Source: Planomonospora sp. ID67723 (GTDB lineage Bacteria; Actinomycetota; Actinomycetes; Streptosporangiales; Streptosporangiaceae). From it: a stretch of DNA of 64,000 bases. Where the stretch lies: positions 1,516,001 through 1,580,000 of the forward strand of contig NZ_JABTEZ010000001.1 in assembly GCF_015711605.1 (NCBI RefSeq). The letters run 5' to 3'. Below the pieces are notes generated by a model, which saw only the letters and a program-made list of their open reading frames with translations, ran no database searches and was not told the DNA's origin. The position numbers and the translations under genes are program-made. Position 1 is the first letter of the stretch; each line of letters opens with the position of its first letter. Below, piece by piece: positions 42,768 to 51,074 of the stretch.

Positions 42768-43592
42768 TCAGGCGGTCCAGTCCTGCCGCGCCGCCCACCG
42801 CTCCACGGTGGTGGGGGCCGGCCGCAGGATCCCGGCGGGCGGCTGAGGCGGGGCAGGGGCCGCGGCGGCCTGCCGGTAGACCTCCGCGACGCCGGCCGCG
42901 GCGTCGGCGCCGAGGACCGGTTCCAGCAGCCGCCGGTACTCCTCGGGGGTCACCTCGCTCCAGCGCGTCTCGCGGCCCGCCGCCGCGCCGACCGCGGCCG
43001 CGACCCGGTCGCCGGTGACCGGCGGTCCGGCCAGCACGCTGACGGCCGCCGGGCGGTCTTCGCCCAGGGCGGCGGCCGTCGCGTCGCCGACGTCGTCGAG
43101 GGTCACCCAGGGCATGGGCGCCCCCGAGGGCAGCGGGTAGGCCACTTCGCCCTTCTCCCGGATCCTCCGCACCGACCAGGGCATCAGGAGGTTCTCCAGG
43201 TACGTGCCGGCCGGGCCGATCACCGATGCCTTCTCGACCGCGTCCGGCAGCCGCCGCGCGAGCATGATCCGCGCGTCGACGTACGGCACCCCGATCGGTT
43301 CCGGCGGCAGGGACATGCCGGGGTTGAACACCACGCGCGCGATCGCCGCCTTGGCCAGGGCCGTCAGCAGCGTCTCGGCGTAGACGACGGCGATCGGGGT
43401 GAACACCAGCGGCAGCTGCACCACCACGGCGTCGGCGGAGCCGTACGCCCGCACCAGTGAGTGGGGGTCGGTCAGGTCGGCCGAGCGCGTGTCCAGCGGC
43501 CGGACCTCGTATCCGGCCGCCTGGAGGCGGTGAGCGAGGCGCGAGCCCTGGACGCCCCTGGCGCCGTGGACTGCGACGGTTTTCGATGTCAT
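42768..43592 (-). CDS. NmrA-family NAD(P)-binding protein
   Basis: A 274-residue Rossmann protein: VAVHGARGVQGSRLAHRL is the dinucleotide-binding start, and VIGPAGTYLENLLMPW with MPWVTLDDVGDA follow the NmrA/atypical SDR pattern. The catalytic Tyr-x3-Lys is not obvious, so it may be a sensor or a quinone reductase-like enzyme (QOR2 type). It is divergent from an HxlR regulator, a frequent pairing in which the regulator controls the reductase in response to quinones or aldehydes. Confidence 0.8.
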   Translation of the reverse strand: MTSKTVAVHGARGVQGSRLAHRLQAAGYEVRPLDTRSADLTDPHSLVRAYGSADAVVVQLPLVFTPIAVVYAETLLTALAKAAIARVVFNPGMSLPPEPIGVPYVDARIMLARRLPDAVEKASVIGPAGTYLENLLMPWSVRRIREKGEVAYPLPSGAPMPWVTLDDVGDATAAALGEDRPAAVSVLAGPPVTGDRVAAAVGAAAGRETRWSEVTPEEYRRLLEPVLGADAAAGVAEVYRQAAAAPAPPQPPAGILRPAPTTVERWAARQDWTA

Positions 43593-43614
43593 GCCGGTGA
43601 CATTAAGGAAGGTG

Positions 43615-43629
43615 CTTCATATTGTGAAG
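43615..43629. promoter_or_regulatory. Operator-like palindrome between NmrA and HxlR genes
   Basis: CTTCA-TATTG-TGAAG is a perfect 5-bp inverted repeat in the AT-rich divergent interval, followed by AAGTAGGCACTTTT. HxlR-type regulators bind such sites in front of the divergent target. Confidence 0.5.
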
Positions 43630-43658
43630 TAGGCACTTTTGCTGTAGTAGCTTTAGTC

Positions 43659-44009
43659 ATGGAAAGCTTCCAGGGAGAGCACCTTCACACCGCTGAAACC
43701 TGCTCGGGGAGGCTCGCTCCCGAGACCTGCTCGGTGACGAGGACGCTCGCGTTCGTCGGCAGCAAGTGGACGCCCCTGGTGATCTTCCGCCTGAGGTCCG
43801 GCGCGAAGCGGTACAGCGAGCTGCTGCAGCTGCTGCCGGGCATCAGCCCCAAGACGCTCGCCGACCGGCTTCAGACTCTCGAAGGCGAAGGGCTGCTCAC
43901 CCGCACCGTCCACCCCGACAAGCCGCCGCGGGTGGAGTACGCGCTGACCGAGCGCGGCCGGGGACTGAGCGACATCCTCGACACGATCGCCGAGTGGGCC
44001 GTCACCTGA
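43659..44009 (+). CDS. HxlR-family transcriptional regulator
   Basis: A 116-residue winged-helix protein starting at the ATG at 43659. The signature is FVGSKWTPLVIFRLRSGAKR, then LPGISPKTLADRLQTLEGEG and PPRVEYALTERGRGL. Two Cys lie near the N-terminus (AETCSGRLAPETCSVTR), the kind of position used for thiol-based sensing in this family (as in HypR/QorR). Likely represses or activates the divergent NmrA-family gene. Confidence 0.88.
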   Translation: MESFQGEHLHTAETCSGRLAPETCSVTRTLAFVGSKWTPLVIFRLRSGAKRYSELLQLLPGISPKTLADRLQTLEGEGLLTRTVHPDKPPRVEYALTERGRGLSDILDTIAEWAVT

Positions 44010-44077
44010 CCCCTGCGGCGAGCACTCGCACCGATGCGGCGGATCTTCCTGCGGGTCCCGTCGGGGCGCGGGTTCCG

Positions 44078-44503
44078 TCAGATCTCCAGGATCAGGGTGA
44101 TGGGGCCGTCGTTGGTGAGGCCGACCTTCATGTCGGCGCCGAAGACACCCGTCTCCACGTGCGCGCCGAGCGCGCGCAGCTCCGCGCAGACGGCCTCGAC
44201 CAGCGGCTCGGCCACCGGTCCGGGGGCCGCCGCCTGCCAGGTGGGCCGGCGGCCCTTGCGGGCGTCGCCGTACAGGGTGAACTGGCTGACCACGAGCAGC
44301 GGCGCGCCGATGTCCGAGCACGACTTCTCGCCGGACAGGATCCGCAGGCCCCAGAGCTTCGCGGCCAGCTTCGCCGCCTCGGCCGGGGTGTCGGTGTGCG
44401 TCACCCCCACCAGCACGAGCAACCCCGGCTCGTCGATCGCCCCGACCGTTGCCCCGTCCACCACCACCGACGCGGAACTCACCCGCTGTACGACCGCACG
44501 CAT
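44078..44503 (-). CDS. dtd: D-aminoacyl-tRNA deacylase
   Basis: A 141-residue enzyme that frees tRNA from D-amino acids and glycine mischarging. The start [17 protein letters not shown], the [15 protein letters not shown] motif and the C-terminal [11 protein letters not shown] (the Gly-cisPro-type region) are typical of DTD. Divergent from the asparaginase gene. Complete. Confidence 0.94.
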   Translation of the reverse strand: MRAVVQRVSSASVVVDGATVGAIDEPGLLVLVGVTHTDTPAEAAKLAAKLWGLRILSGEKSCSDIGAPLLVVSQFTLYGDARKGRRPTWQAAAPGPVAEPLVEAVCAELRALGAHVETGVFGADMKVGLTNDGPITLILEI

Positions 44504-44560
44504 GCCCTCATCATCCCGCCTCCCGGAACCTTCGTAGACTCTGCGCGGAAGGAGACAAAG

Positions 44561-45544
44561 GTGTCTACTGGGTCGTTGGTTGTCGAAGTCGTCCGTTCGG
44601 GGTTCGTGGAGTCCACGCACCGGGCGCGGATGCTGGCGGTGGGAGCGGACGGCTCCCTGGTGCGGGTGCACGGCGCGGTGGACGCGCTGGTCTCCCCCCG
44701 TTCGTCGATGAAGCCGCTGCAGGCTCTCGGCATGGTGCGCAGCGGGCTCGCGCTGGAGGGGGAGCTGCTCGCGCTGGCCTGCGCGAGCCACGCGGGGGAG
44801 GCGTTCCACGTGGAAGGCGCCCGCAAGATCCTCTCCGGCGCCGGGGTGGAGGAGGAGGCGCTGCGCTGCCCGGAGGACCTGCCGGAGGACGCCGCCTCGC
44901 GTGAGGCGGTGCTGCGCTCGGGCGGCGGCAGGGCTCGGATCCACATGAACTGCTCCGGCAAGCACGCCGCGATGCTCGCCACCTGCGCGGTCAACGGCTG
45001 GCCCCTGGAGACCTATCTCGACCCGGCGCACCCGTTGCAGCGGGCCATCCGCGACACGGTCGAGGAGCTGACCGGCGAGCGGGTCGCCGCCACCGGCGTG
45101 GACGGTTGCGGCGCTCCGCTGTTCTTCGTCTCGATGCGGGGGGTGGCCCGCGCTTTCCGGGCTCTCGTCCTGGCCGAGCCGGGAACTCCCGAGCGTCGGA
45201 TCGCCGACGCATTCCGGGCCCACCCCGAGTGGACCTCCGGCACGACCCGACCGGAGGCCCGGCTGATGCGGGCGATCCCCGGGCTGATGGTCAAGGCCGG
45301 GGCCGAGGCGTTCGACGCCTTCGCGTTCGAGGACGGCCGGGCGGGCACGGTCAAGATCGAGGACGGTGGCCAGCGCGCCCGGGTGCCCGTCACCGTCGCA
45401 GCCCTGCGCGCGCTCGGGTTCGACTCCCCCGAGCTCGACGAGCTCGCCGCCGGCGTGCTGTACGGCGGAGGCCGTCCGGTGGGGGAGGTCCGGCTGGGCG
45501 GGGAGCGGCCGCAGACCTCTCCGGCGGAGGCTCAGGCCGGGTAG
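44561..45544 (+). CDS. Asparaginase (AnsA/L-asparaginase II-like family)
   Basis: A 327-residue protein starting at the GTG at 44561 behind GGAAGGAGAC. The family (PF06089-like) is recognised by [47 protein letters not shown] and [15 protein letters not shown]. It would hydrolyse L-asparagine to aspartate and ammonia in the cytoplasm. No signal peptide. The active-site residues of this serine-type asparaginase group are less firmly established than those of the E. coli type. Confidence 0.86.
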   Translation: MSTGSLVVEVVRSGFVESTHRARMLAVGADGSLVRVHGAVDALVSPRSSMKPLQALGMVRSGLALEGELLALACASHAGEAFHVEGARKILSGAGVEEEALRCPEDLPEDAASREAVLRSGGGRARIHMNCSGKHAAMLATCAVNGWPLETYLDPAHPLQRAIRDTVEELTGERVAATGVDGCGAPLFFVSMRGVARAFRALVLAEPGTPERRIADAFRAHPEWTSGTTRPEARLMRAIPGLMVKAGAEAFDAFAFEDGRAGTVKIEDGGQRARVPVTVAALRALGFDSPELDELAAGVLYGGGRPVGEVRLGGERPQTSPAEAQAG

Positions 45545-45621
45545 CCGGCGGGAGGGGCGCCTCGCCCGGGACGGGGCTCGCCGCGCGGATCGGGCGGCGG
45601 TCCCGTCTTCGGCGCGGTGGC

Positions 45622-46047
45622 CTATGTTCCCGTGCCCACCCGGACGTCGCCGGTCGGCCCGGAACCCCCTCCCCGGCCGTCGGCCGGGTGATCGAGGACG
45701 GTGAAGAGCACGACCGCGATCCAGAGCACGGTGATCCCGACGGCCAGTTCCAGGACGAGCCCGGGCCAGCCGGCGCCTCGTGACTCACCGGACCCGGTGG
45801 GCTCGGCGGGTCTCGGGCGGCGCTCCGTCCTGCCGAGGGCGGCGAAGCCGAGGGCGACGGAGGCGAGGGTGATGAGGGCCGAGGCCCATGAGGCGAGGGG
45901 AGTGAAGGCGGTGGCGAGGACGGCGACGCCGCCCGCGGTGAGGGAAGCCAGGCCGAGCCCGTTGCCGGGCCGTGACCGCTGGGCTGCGTAGCCGTGGCGG
46001 GCAGGGTAGGGCTGAGGGTCTGACGGTAGGCCGTACGCGTAGGTCAT
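45622..46047 (-). CDS. Small membrane protein, DUF4190-like
   Basis: A 141-residue protein with a Tyr/Pro-rich cytoplasmic N-terminus ([20 protein letters not shown]) and three hydrophobic segments ([51 protein letters not shown]). The N-terminal composition and '[14 protein letters not shown]' resemble DUF4190 proteins common in actinomycetes. Single gene, function unknown. Confidence 0.65.
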   Translation of the reverse strand: MTYAYGLPSDPQPYPARHGYAAQRSRPGNGLGLASLTAGGVAVLATAFTPLASWASALITLASVALGFAALGRTERRPRPAEPTGSGESRGAGWPGLVLELAVGITVLWIAVVLFTVLDHPADGRGGGSGPTGDVRVGTGT

Positions 46048-46221
46048 GGCCGCTCCCGGTCGAGGGGTGAAGTACAGAGTGTTGACGGCTTAATACCCGC
46101 TCGGGTTGCCGTTCCTCTGCAAATAAATTTGCGCGCACGGGGTATGGGGGGTGATTCCGTGCTGATATAAGGCGATATGGATGGATCATCGCCGGAGAAG
46201 ATTTTCCATTCCGTGATTTCT

Positions 46222-46250
46222 CTGGCCACTTGCCCGCGCCCCGATACAAT
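46222..46250 (+). promoter_or_regulatory. Possible promoter of the SGNH-hydrolase gene
   Basis: TACAAT (46245-46250) is a near-consensus -10 with CTGGCC 17 bases upstream as a weak -35. The interval 46048-46389 holds no gene; it is AT-richer than its surroundings between 46090 and 46260. Confidence 0.35.
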
Positions 46251-46389
46251 TACGACTGCTCAAGACGGTCTCTTCGGACTCTCCGGACGAAGGCGGGGGT
46301 GCCGCCCCGGAGGTCGCGTGGATTCGCGTCATCACACGGGTCCGGGGGCCCACCGTCCATGTCGGCAACTCAGAGTTCTCCGGGGTGTC

Positions 46390-47115
46390 ATGCGCGAGCC
46401 TGTGGGAAAAGGACGCCGAATTCCCATTTTCGCTGTTTTTGTGGCGATTTCCTTTCTTGTTGCGGGATGTGGCCGGGAGGTGGGTGAGGTCGTACCGCGG
46501 AGCCAGGCCATGGCCCACCCGATCGCGCCCAGGGTGATCCCCGCAGCCGGGGCCCAGACCGTAATGATCATCGGTGACAGTTTCACCGTCGGGTCGGGCC
46601 CGGTGGCGCGCTGGGAGAGCTACGCCGCGCTGGCCGCCCGGGAGCTGGACTGGCAGCTGATCACCGCGGGGGCGGCCGGGACCGGTTTCGTCAACCCCGG
46701 CCGGGTGGGCCGGACCTTCCAGGACTCCTTCGACCGTGAGCTCGCCTGGCGTCCCGCCCCCGATCTGCTGATCGTCTCCGGCGGCCACAACGACCGCAAC
46801 ACCCCGCCGAGCCAGGTCTACGGGGCCGCCGCGCGACTGCTGGACTCGATCCACGAGCGCTGGCCCGGCACCAGGGTCGTGGTGGTCGGCCCGCTGTGGA
46901 TGGGGACCGCCCCGGGCTGGGCCTTCCAGGTCCGGGACGCCGTCGCGCTCGCCGCCGCGGAGGCGGGCGCGCCTTTCCTCGACCCGCTCGGCCAGCACTG
47001 GAGCGGCGCGATGGTCCTCGCCGACGGCGTCCACCCCACCCTGGAGGGACACGTCGGCATCGCCCGCTGGCTGGTCATCGCGCTGCGCGAGAACGGCTTC
47101 GAGCGATCCTCCTGA
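46390..47115 (+). CDS. Secreted SGNH/GDSL-type esterase lipoprotein
   Basis: A 241-residue lipoprotein. A signal peptide with lipobox FLVAGC ends at Cys28. SGNH block I is MIIGDSFTVGSGP with the nucleophile Ser; the Gly/Asn blocks are GAAGTGF and SGGHNDRN; the last block is LADGVHPTLEGH with the catalytic Asp and His. Substrate unknown (acyl ester or acetylated polysaccharide). The ATG at 46390 directly gives the lipoprotein signal. The 3' end overlaps the convergent gene by 41 bases. Confidence 0.85.
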   Translation: MREPVGKGRRIPIFAVFVAISFLVAGCGREVGEVVPRSQAMAHPIAPRVIPAAGAQTVMIIGDSFTVGSGPVARWESYAALAARELDWQLITAGAAGTGFVNPGRVGRTFQDSFDRELAWRPAPDLLIVSGGHNDRNTPPSQVYGAAARLLDSIHERWPGTRVVVVGPLWMGTAPGWAFQVRDAVALAAAEAGAPFLDPLGQHWSGAMVLADGVHPTLEGHVGIARWLVIALRENGFERSS

Positions 47116-47680
47116 CCGCCGCGTACACCAGCCCCACTCCGACGAGCAGCAGGTCCGTCATCACGGCCGCGCTCTTCACCGCGGTCAGTGCGGGCATCAG
47201 CCCCGCCGGGCCCGGCGAGGGATGCCCGGTCAGCAGGATCACCAGGACGACGTTCTCCGCGTAGTCGGCCACCATGCCCGCCGCCGGGACCGCCCAGAGC
47301 CACCGTGCGGCCCGGCCGAGCGTCATGGCCAGCACGAGCGCGCAGGTCAGGGCGAACAGCAGCGGGAGCAGGACGTCGAGGGTGGCCAGCAGGAGCAGAT
47401 AGCGCTCCCGTCCCTCCTCCCCGTAGGCGTCCAGGGCCTGGCGCACGCCCTCGGCGGAGTCGCGCGGCTCCAGGTCCAGGATGCCGACGCCGCCCGAGAT
47501 CTCCTTGATGCCCGCCGCGCTGAACGGCAGGCCGATGTTGGCCAGCACGAGGACCGGGACCAGCAGCGCCAGCAGGGCCGCCAGCACCCGGCCCCGGACG
47601 AGCCGCGCCGCCCGGCCCCGGACCGCAGGCTCCCCGTTCCCGGTGCGGCGCGTCGCCGGACCGTCGAGATGGGCTCTCAC
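47075..47680 (-). CDS. Four-helix membrane protein
   Basis: About 201 residues from a GTG overlapping the preceding SDR stop (GTGA). It has four hydrophobic segments (VLAALLALLVPVLVLANIGL, LATLDVLLPLLFALTCALVL, WLWAVPAAGMVADYAENVV, LLLVGVGLVYAAV) with an extracellular loop after the first. No family recognised. Co-translated with the SDR-like gene, so probably in the same TetR-controlled response. Confidence 0.65.
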   Translation of the reverse strand: MRAHLDGPATRRTGNGEPAVRGRAARLVRGRVLAALLALLVPVLVLANIGLPFSAAGIKEISGGVGILDLEPRDSAEGVRQALDAYGEEGRERYLLLLATLDVLLPLLFALTCALVLAMTLGRAARWLWAVPAAGMVADYAENVVLVILLTGHPSPGPAGLMPALTAVKSAAVMTDLLLVGVGLVYAAVRRIARSRSRAAR

Positions 47681-48606
47681 CGGTTCACCTCCTCCAGGGT
47701 CGCGGGCAGGCCCTCGCGGATGGAGGGGTGGCGGAGGACGAACCCCGTCTCGGCCAGCGCCGAGACGTCGGCGGCGGTGTCCAGGGTCAGCGTCTCCGCC
47801 GCGACCCCGCCGACGGCCGCCGCGGTCAGCCATCGGGGCAGTCTCCGGGGCGCGGGGGCGCCGAGCAGCCGGGCGGTCTCACCGAACAGCTCTCCCAGCG
47901 TCGTGGCCGTGCCGTCGGTCGCCACGAAGCTCCGGCCCGCGACTCCGTCCAGACCCGCCACGTGGACCAGGGCCCGCGCGGCGTCCTCGACGTGCACGAT
48001 CGGCAGCCGGTTGTTCCCCGAGCCGAGGACGGGTATGCGGCGCCGGGCCAGACCCGGCACGATCACGTCGCCGAACCCCTTGCCCGGGCCGTAGACCATG
48101 TTCCCCAGGTAGACGTGCACGGCGGGCAGTCCGGATTGCTCGATCAGCCGCCGGACGGGCAGTCCGATGCGGGCGAACCCGTAGGGGGCCGTGCGGAGGG
48201 GGGAGGTGTGCGAGACCGTGCGCTCCTCTCCCGGGTCCAGGTCGTCCACTCCGCTGACCGAGACCAGCAGCGGGCACCGGTCGGCGGGCAGGGAGCCGAG
48301 GGTCCGCAGTACCCCCGAGGTCGTCTCCCGTCGGGCGGCGCCGACCTGTCGGGCCGCGCGCCGGGTCATCCGGGCGGGCAGCCGGGGCTGGATGAGGTCG
48401 ATGACGGCCCGCGCGTCCCGTGCGGTCTCCGCCCATGTGCCGGGGTCCGTCACGGTGAACCGGTGCGGCGTCCCGCCCGCCTCCGCCACCCGCCGGGCGG
48501 CCTCGCCGGTGCGGACGAGGCCGGTGACCTCCCACCCGGCGGCGGCGGCCTCCCGTACGGCGGTGCGCCCGATGAACCCTCCGGCGCCGAGGATCAGCAG
48601 TCTCAA
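47677..48606 (-). CDS. NAD(P)-dependent epimerase/atypical SDR
   Basis: About 309 residues. A TTG at 48606 is preferred because AGGGAG lies six bases upstream; a GTG at 48612 has none. The Rossmann start RLLILGAGGFIGRTAVREA carries GxxGxxG. YGFARIGLPVRRL has Tyr and Arg where the classic Tyr-x3-Lys would be, so activity is uncertain. VHVEDAARALVHVAG is typical of extended SDRs. First gene after the palindromic operator at 48625, coupled to the membrane protein gene. Confidence 0.78.
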   Translation of the reverse strand: MRLLILGAGGFIGRTAVREAAAAGWEVTGLVRTGEAARRVAEAGGTPHRFTVTDPGTWAETARDARAVIDLIQPRLPARMTRRAARQVGAARRETTSGVLRTLGSLPADRCPLLVSVSGVDDLDPGEERTVSHTSPLRTAPYGFARIGLPVRRLIEQSGLPAVHVYLGNMVYGPGKGFGDVIVPGLARRRIPVLGSGNNRLPIVHVEDAARALVHVAGLDGVAGRSFVATDGTATTLGELFGETARLLGAPAPRRLPRWLTAAAVGGVAAETLTLDTAADVSALAETGFVLRHPSIREGLPATLEEVNR

Positions 48607-48624
48607 TGTCACTCCCTGAAAGGG

Positions 48625-48644
48625 GGGTTAGCATTTGCTAACCC
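48625..48644. promoter_or_regulatory. TetR operator before the SDR operon
   Basis: A 20-base perfect palindrome, GGGTTAGCA-TT-TGCTAACCC. The core GTTAGCA-N2-TGCTAAC recurs in front of the TetR gene itself at 49283, so both transcripts share one regulator. Confidence 0.75.
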
Positions 48645-48682
48645 ACTGGGCGGTGAAAAGGCCCCCTCGGGGGCCGCGGAGC

Positions 48683-49273
48683 TCAAACGGCGATCATTCG
48701 GCTGATCAGCGGTTTCAGGGCGGTGTCCACCTCCTCTGAGGAGAGCTCGCCGAAGTGCCGCATCCGGGCGTACTGCGCGACGGTGCCGCTGATCGCGGCG
48801 ACCATCAGATCGGTGGGGACGGAGGCGGTGACCCGCCCCTCGGCCACCCCGTCGCGGAGCAGGGCCCGCATCAGCTCGATGAGGGAGGCCTTCCGCTCGG
48901 CGGGGGGCAGCCGCGGCCAGTAGATCCGCAGGTTGTCCTGGACGTAGAGGAAGGCCTCGGGTTCGCCGTCCAGGATCGCGCCGAACGCCCGCAGCAACGA
49001 GCCGAGCCGCTCGTCGAAGGGACGCCCCGGCGCGCACGCCAGTGCGGCCCGGTCGTGCAGGTGCGCGTAGCACCTGCCGAACAGGTGCAGGGCCAGCTCA
49101 TCCTTCGTGGCGAAGAACTTGAACAGGGCGGGATTGGTGTAGCCGCTGGCTCGGGCGATGTCGCGCACGGTCGTGCCGTCCACGCCCCGCTCGACGAAGA
49201 GCCGCAGGGCCTCGGTCAGGATGCGCCGCTTGGAGGGCGGGTCGCGCTCGTCCACGAAGAAGGGGTCGGCCAT
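48683..49273 (-). CDS. TetR-family repressor
   Basis: A 196-residue regulator. The DNA-binding part is KRRILTEALRLFVERGVDG, then TTVRDIARASGYTNPALFKF and FFATKDELALHLF. The ligand domain is helical with no recognisable pocket signature. Its gene is flanked by two copies of the same palindrome (48625 and 49283), which fits autorepression plus control of the SDR/membrane operon downstream. Inducer unknown. Confidence 0.9.
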   Translation of the reverse strand: MADPFFVDERDPPSKRRILTEALRLFVERGVDGTTVRDIARASGYTNPALFKFFATKDELALHLFGRCYAHLHDRAALACAPGRPFDERLGSLLRAFGAILDGEPEAFLYVQDNLRIYWPRLPPAERKASLIELMRALLRDGVAEGRVTASVPTDLMVAAISGTVAQYARMRHFGELSSEEVDTALKPLISRMIAV

Positions 49274-49282
49274 GGAAGGGAA

Positions 49283-49298
49283 GTTAGCATCTGCTAAC
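49283..49298. promoter_or_regulatory. TetR operator before the TetR gene
   Basis: GTTAGCA-TC-TGCTAAC, ten bases upstream of the TetR start codon, same half-sites as at 48625. Confidence 0.75.
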
Positions 49299-49313
49299 CG
49301 CCCTTGTCGAGGG

Positions 49314-49341
49314 GCGGGCGGCCACCGGAGCGGCCGCCCGC
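49314..49341 (-). terminator. Terminator after the GH10 gene
   Basis: Perfect 10-bp stem GCGGGCGGCC/GGCCGCCCGC with 8-base loop, just past the xylanase stop. Confidence 0.6.
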
Positions 49342-49351
49342 CGTACGGCTG

Positions 49352-50977
49352 CTAGGAGATGACGGGCGCGGGCGGGGTGCCGGTGCCGTTCCAGGAGCCG
49401 ATGAAGCCGAAGGTGGTCGAGCCGCCGGCCGGGATGGAGCCGTTCCAGGCGGCGTTGGAGAAGGTGTGGGCGGTGCCGGAGCTGCTCAGGGCCGAGCTCC
49501 AGTTCTGGGTGATCCGCACGCTCTCCGGGTAGGTCAGCGTGACCCGCCACGAGGTGACGGGGTCCGAGCAGGTGATCTTGACCTCGCCCTGGAAGCCGCC
49601 GGGCCAGGAGTTGACCACCCGGTAGGCGGGCGTGCAGCCGCCGCCGGAGCCCGCGGTGGTGGTGAACGTCGCCGTCTCGGAGGCGGTGGAGGTGTTTCCG
49701 GCGGCGTCGCGGGCGACGACGTGGACGGTGTAGGCCGTCTCGGGGGTCAGGCCGGTCAGGGTGACGGAGTTGGCGGTCGACGAGCCCAGCTTGGTGGTGC
49801 CCCGGTAGACGTCGTAGCCGGTGACGCCCACGTTGTCGGTGGAGGCGGTCCAGGTCAGGGTGGCGCCGGTCGCGGTGATCGCCGAGGCGGCGGGTCTGCC
49901 CGGCGTGGACGGGGGCGTGGGGTCGACGGGCGGGCCGCCCGCGAGGGCGTCGTGGACGGCCGTGTAGGCGGGCTTCTCGTCGTAGCTCTCGTCGTAGATC
50001 AGGGCCGCGCCCTGGCCGGGGAAGGTGTCCGGGACCCAGGAGTACTTGTCGGTGAAGCCCCAGATCGTGATGCCGGTGCACCGGGCCACCGCCAGGCAGG
50101 CCTTGACCATGTTCGTGTAGTAGGCGGCCTGGGTGGCGTCCTTGGTCGCGTCCCTGGGCATCTGCATGCGGATGTCGATCTCGGTGATCCGGACGTTCAC
50201 CCCGAGGTCGGCGAAGCGCTGGATGTTCTCCTGGACCTGGCCGGGGAAGCCGTACTGGATGGCCAGGTGGCTCTGCAGGCCCACGCAGTCGATCGGTACG
50301 CCCTGCGCCTTCAGCGTCCTGACCAGGTTGTACATCGCGGTGCTCTTGGCGTTGACGCCCTCGACGTTGTAGTCGTTGATGCACAGCTCCGCGTCGGGGT
50401 CGGCCGCGCGGGCGTACCGGAAGGCGTCGGCGATGTAGCCGTCGCCCAGCTTCTGGTACCAGAACGAGTTCCGCATGGCGCCGTTGTCGTCGAAGACCTC
50501 GTTCACCACGTCCCAGGACTTCACGACGGGGTTGCTCGCGTAACGCCCGGCGACCCTGGCGATGTGGTTCTGCATGGCCGAGCGCAGGTCGGCGGCGGAG
50601 AGGTTCTGCACCCAGTTCGGCGTCTGGCTGTGCCAGACCAGCGTGTGCCCGTGCACCTGCTGGTCGTTCGCCTCGGCGAAGGCGACGATCTGATCCGCCG
50701 CGGTGAAGGTGAACTGGTTCTGGCTGGGCTCGGTGGCGTCCCACTTCATCGCGTTCTCGGCGGTGATCTGGTTGAACTCCGAGGCGGCGATGGTGCGGTA
50801 GGCGCTCTCGCCGGCCAGCGGGGAGGTGGCCAGCGCGGTGCCGATGAACTTGCCGCGCGCCTCGGCGTGCGCGCGCAGGGTGTCCGATGCGTGGGCCGGT
50901 ACGGCGGGCAGCAAGACCGCCGCGGCCGGGAGGACGGCGAGCGCTCCGGTCAGGAGCGCTCTGCGGAGTCTGGACAT
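49352..50977 (-). CDS. Secreted endo-1,4-beta-xylanase, GH10-Fn3-CBM2
   Basis: A 541-residue exported enzyme. Signal peptide 1-30 (cleavage after AHA). GH10 barrel about 33-345: HGHTLVWHSQTP, acid/base Glu160 in WDVVNEVFDD, nucleophile Glu266 in ITEIDIRM, and WGFTDKYSW. Fibronectin type III linker about 358-440, CBM2 about 448-541 with exposed Trp (NSWPGGFQGE, QNWSS). It cleaves xylan backbones while the CBM2 holds it on cellulose or xylan. A GAAA-C-TTTC palindrome lies 37 bases upstream of the start. Its Fn3 and CBM2 are nearly identical to those of the mannanase gene next door. Confidence 0.95.
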   Translation of the reverse strand: MSRLRRALLTGALAVLPAAAVLLPAVPAHASDTLRAHAEARGKFIGTALATSPLAGESAYRTIAASEFNQITAENAMKWDATEPSQNQFTFTAADQIVAFAEANDQQVHGHTLVWHSQTPNWVQNLSAADLRSAMQNHIARVAGRYASNPVVKSWDVVNEVFDDNGAMRNSFWYQKLGDGYIADAFRYARAADPDAELCINDYNVEGVNAKSTAMYNLVRTLKAQGVPIDCVGLQSHLAIQYGFPGQVQENIQRFADLGVNVRITEIDIRMQMPRDATKDATQAAYYTNMVKACLAVARCTGITIWGFTDKYSWVPDTFPGQGAALIYDESYDEKPAYTAVHDALAGGPPVDPTPPSTPGRPAASAITATGATLTWTASTDNVGVTGYDVYRGTTKLGSSTANSVTLTGLTPETAYTVHVVARDAAGNTSTASETATFTTTAGSGGGCTPAYRVVNSWPGGFQGEVKITCSDPVTSWRVTLTYPESVRITQNWSSALSSSGTAHTFSNAAWNGSIPAGGSTTFGFIGSWNGTGTPPAPVIS

Positions 50978-51013
50978 GGGGTTCCTTTCTGGATGAAAAC
51001 TTCCGGCTATAGG

Positions 51014-51026
51014 CCGAAACTTTCGG
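51014..51026. promoter_or_regulatory. CCGAAACTTTCGG palindrome before the xylanase gene
   Basis: A 13-base perfect palindrome with a central C, of the GAAA-S-TTTC type that I associate with LacI-family xylan regulators of actinomycetes. A related TGAAACTTTCA occurs at 58589 upstream of the GH48 gene. Confidence 0.5.
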
Positions 51027-51074
51027 AGGCGGGCCGACGGGAGGGGGCACGGCGCGGGCCGTACCCCCTCGGGG

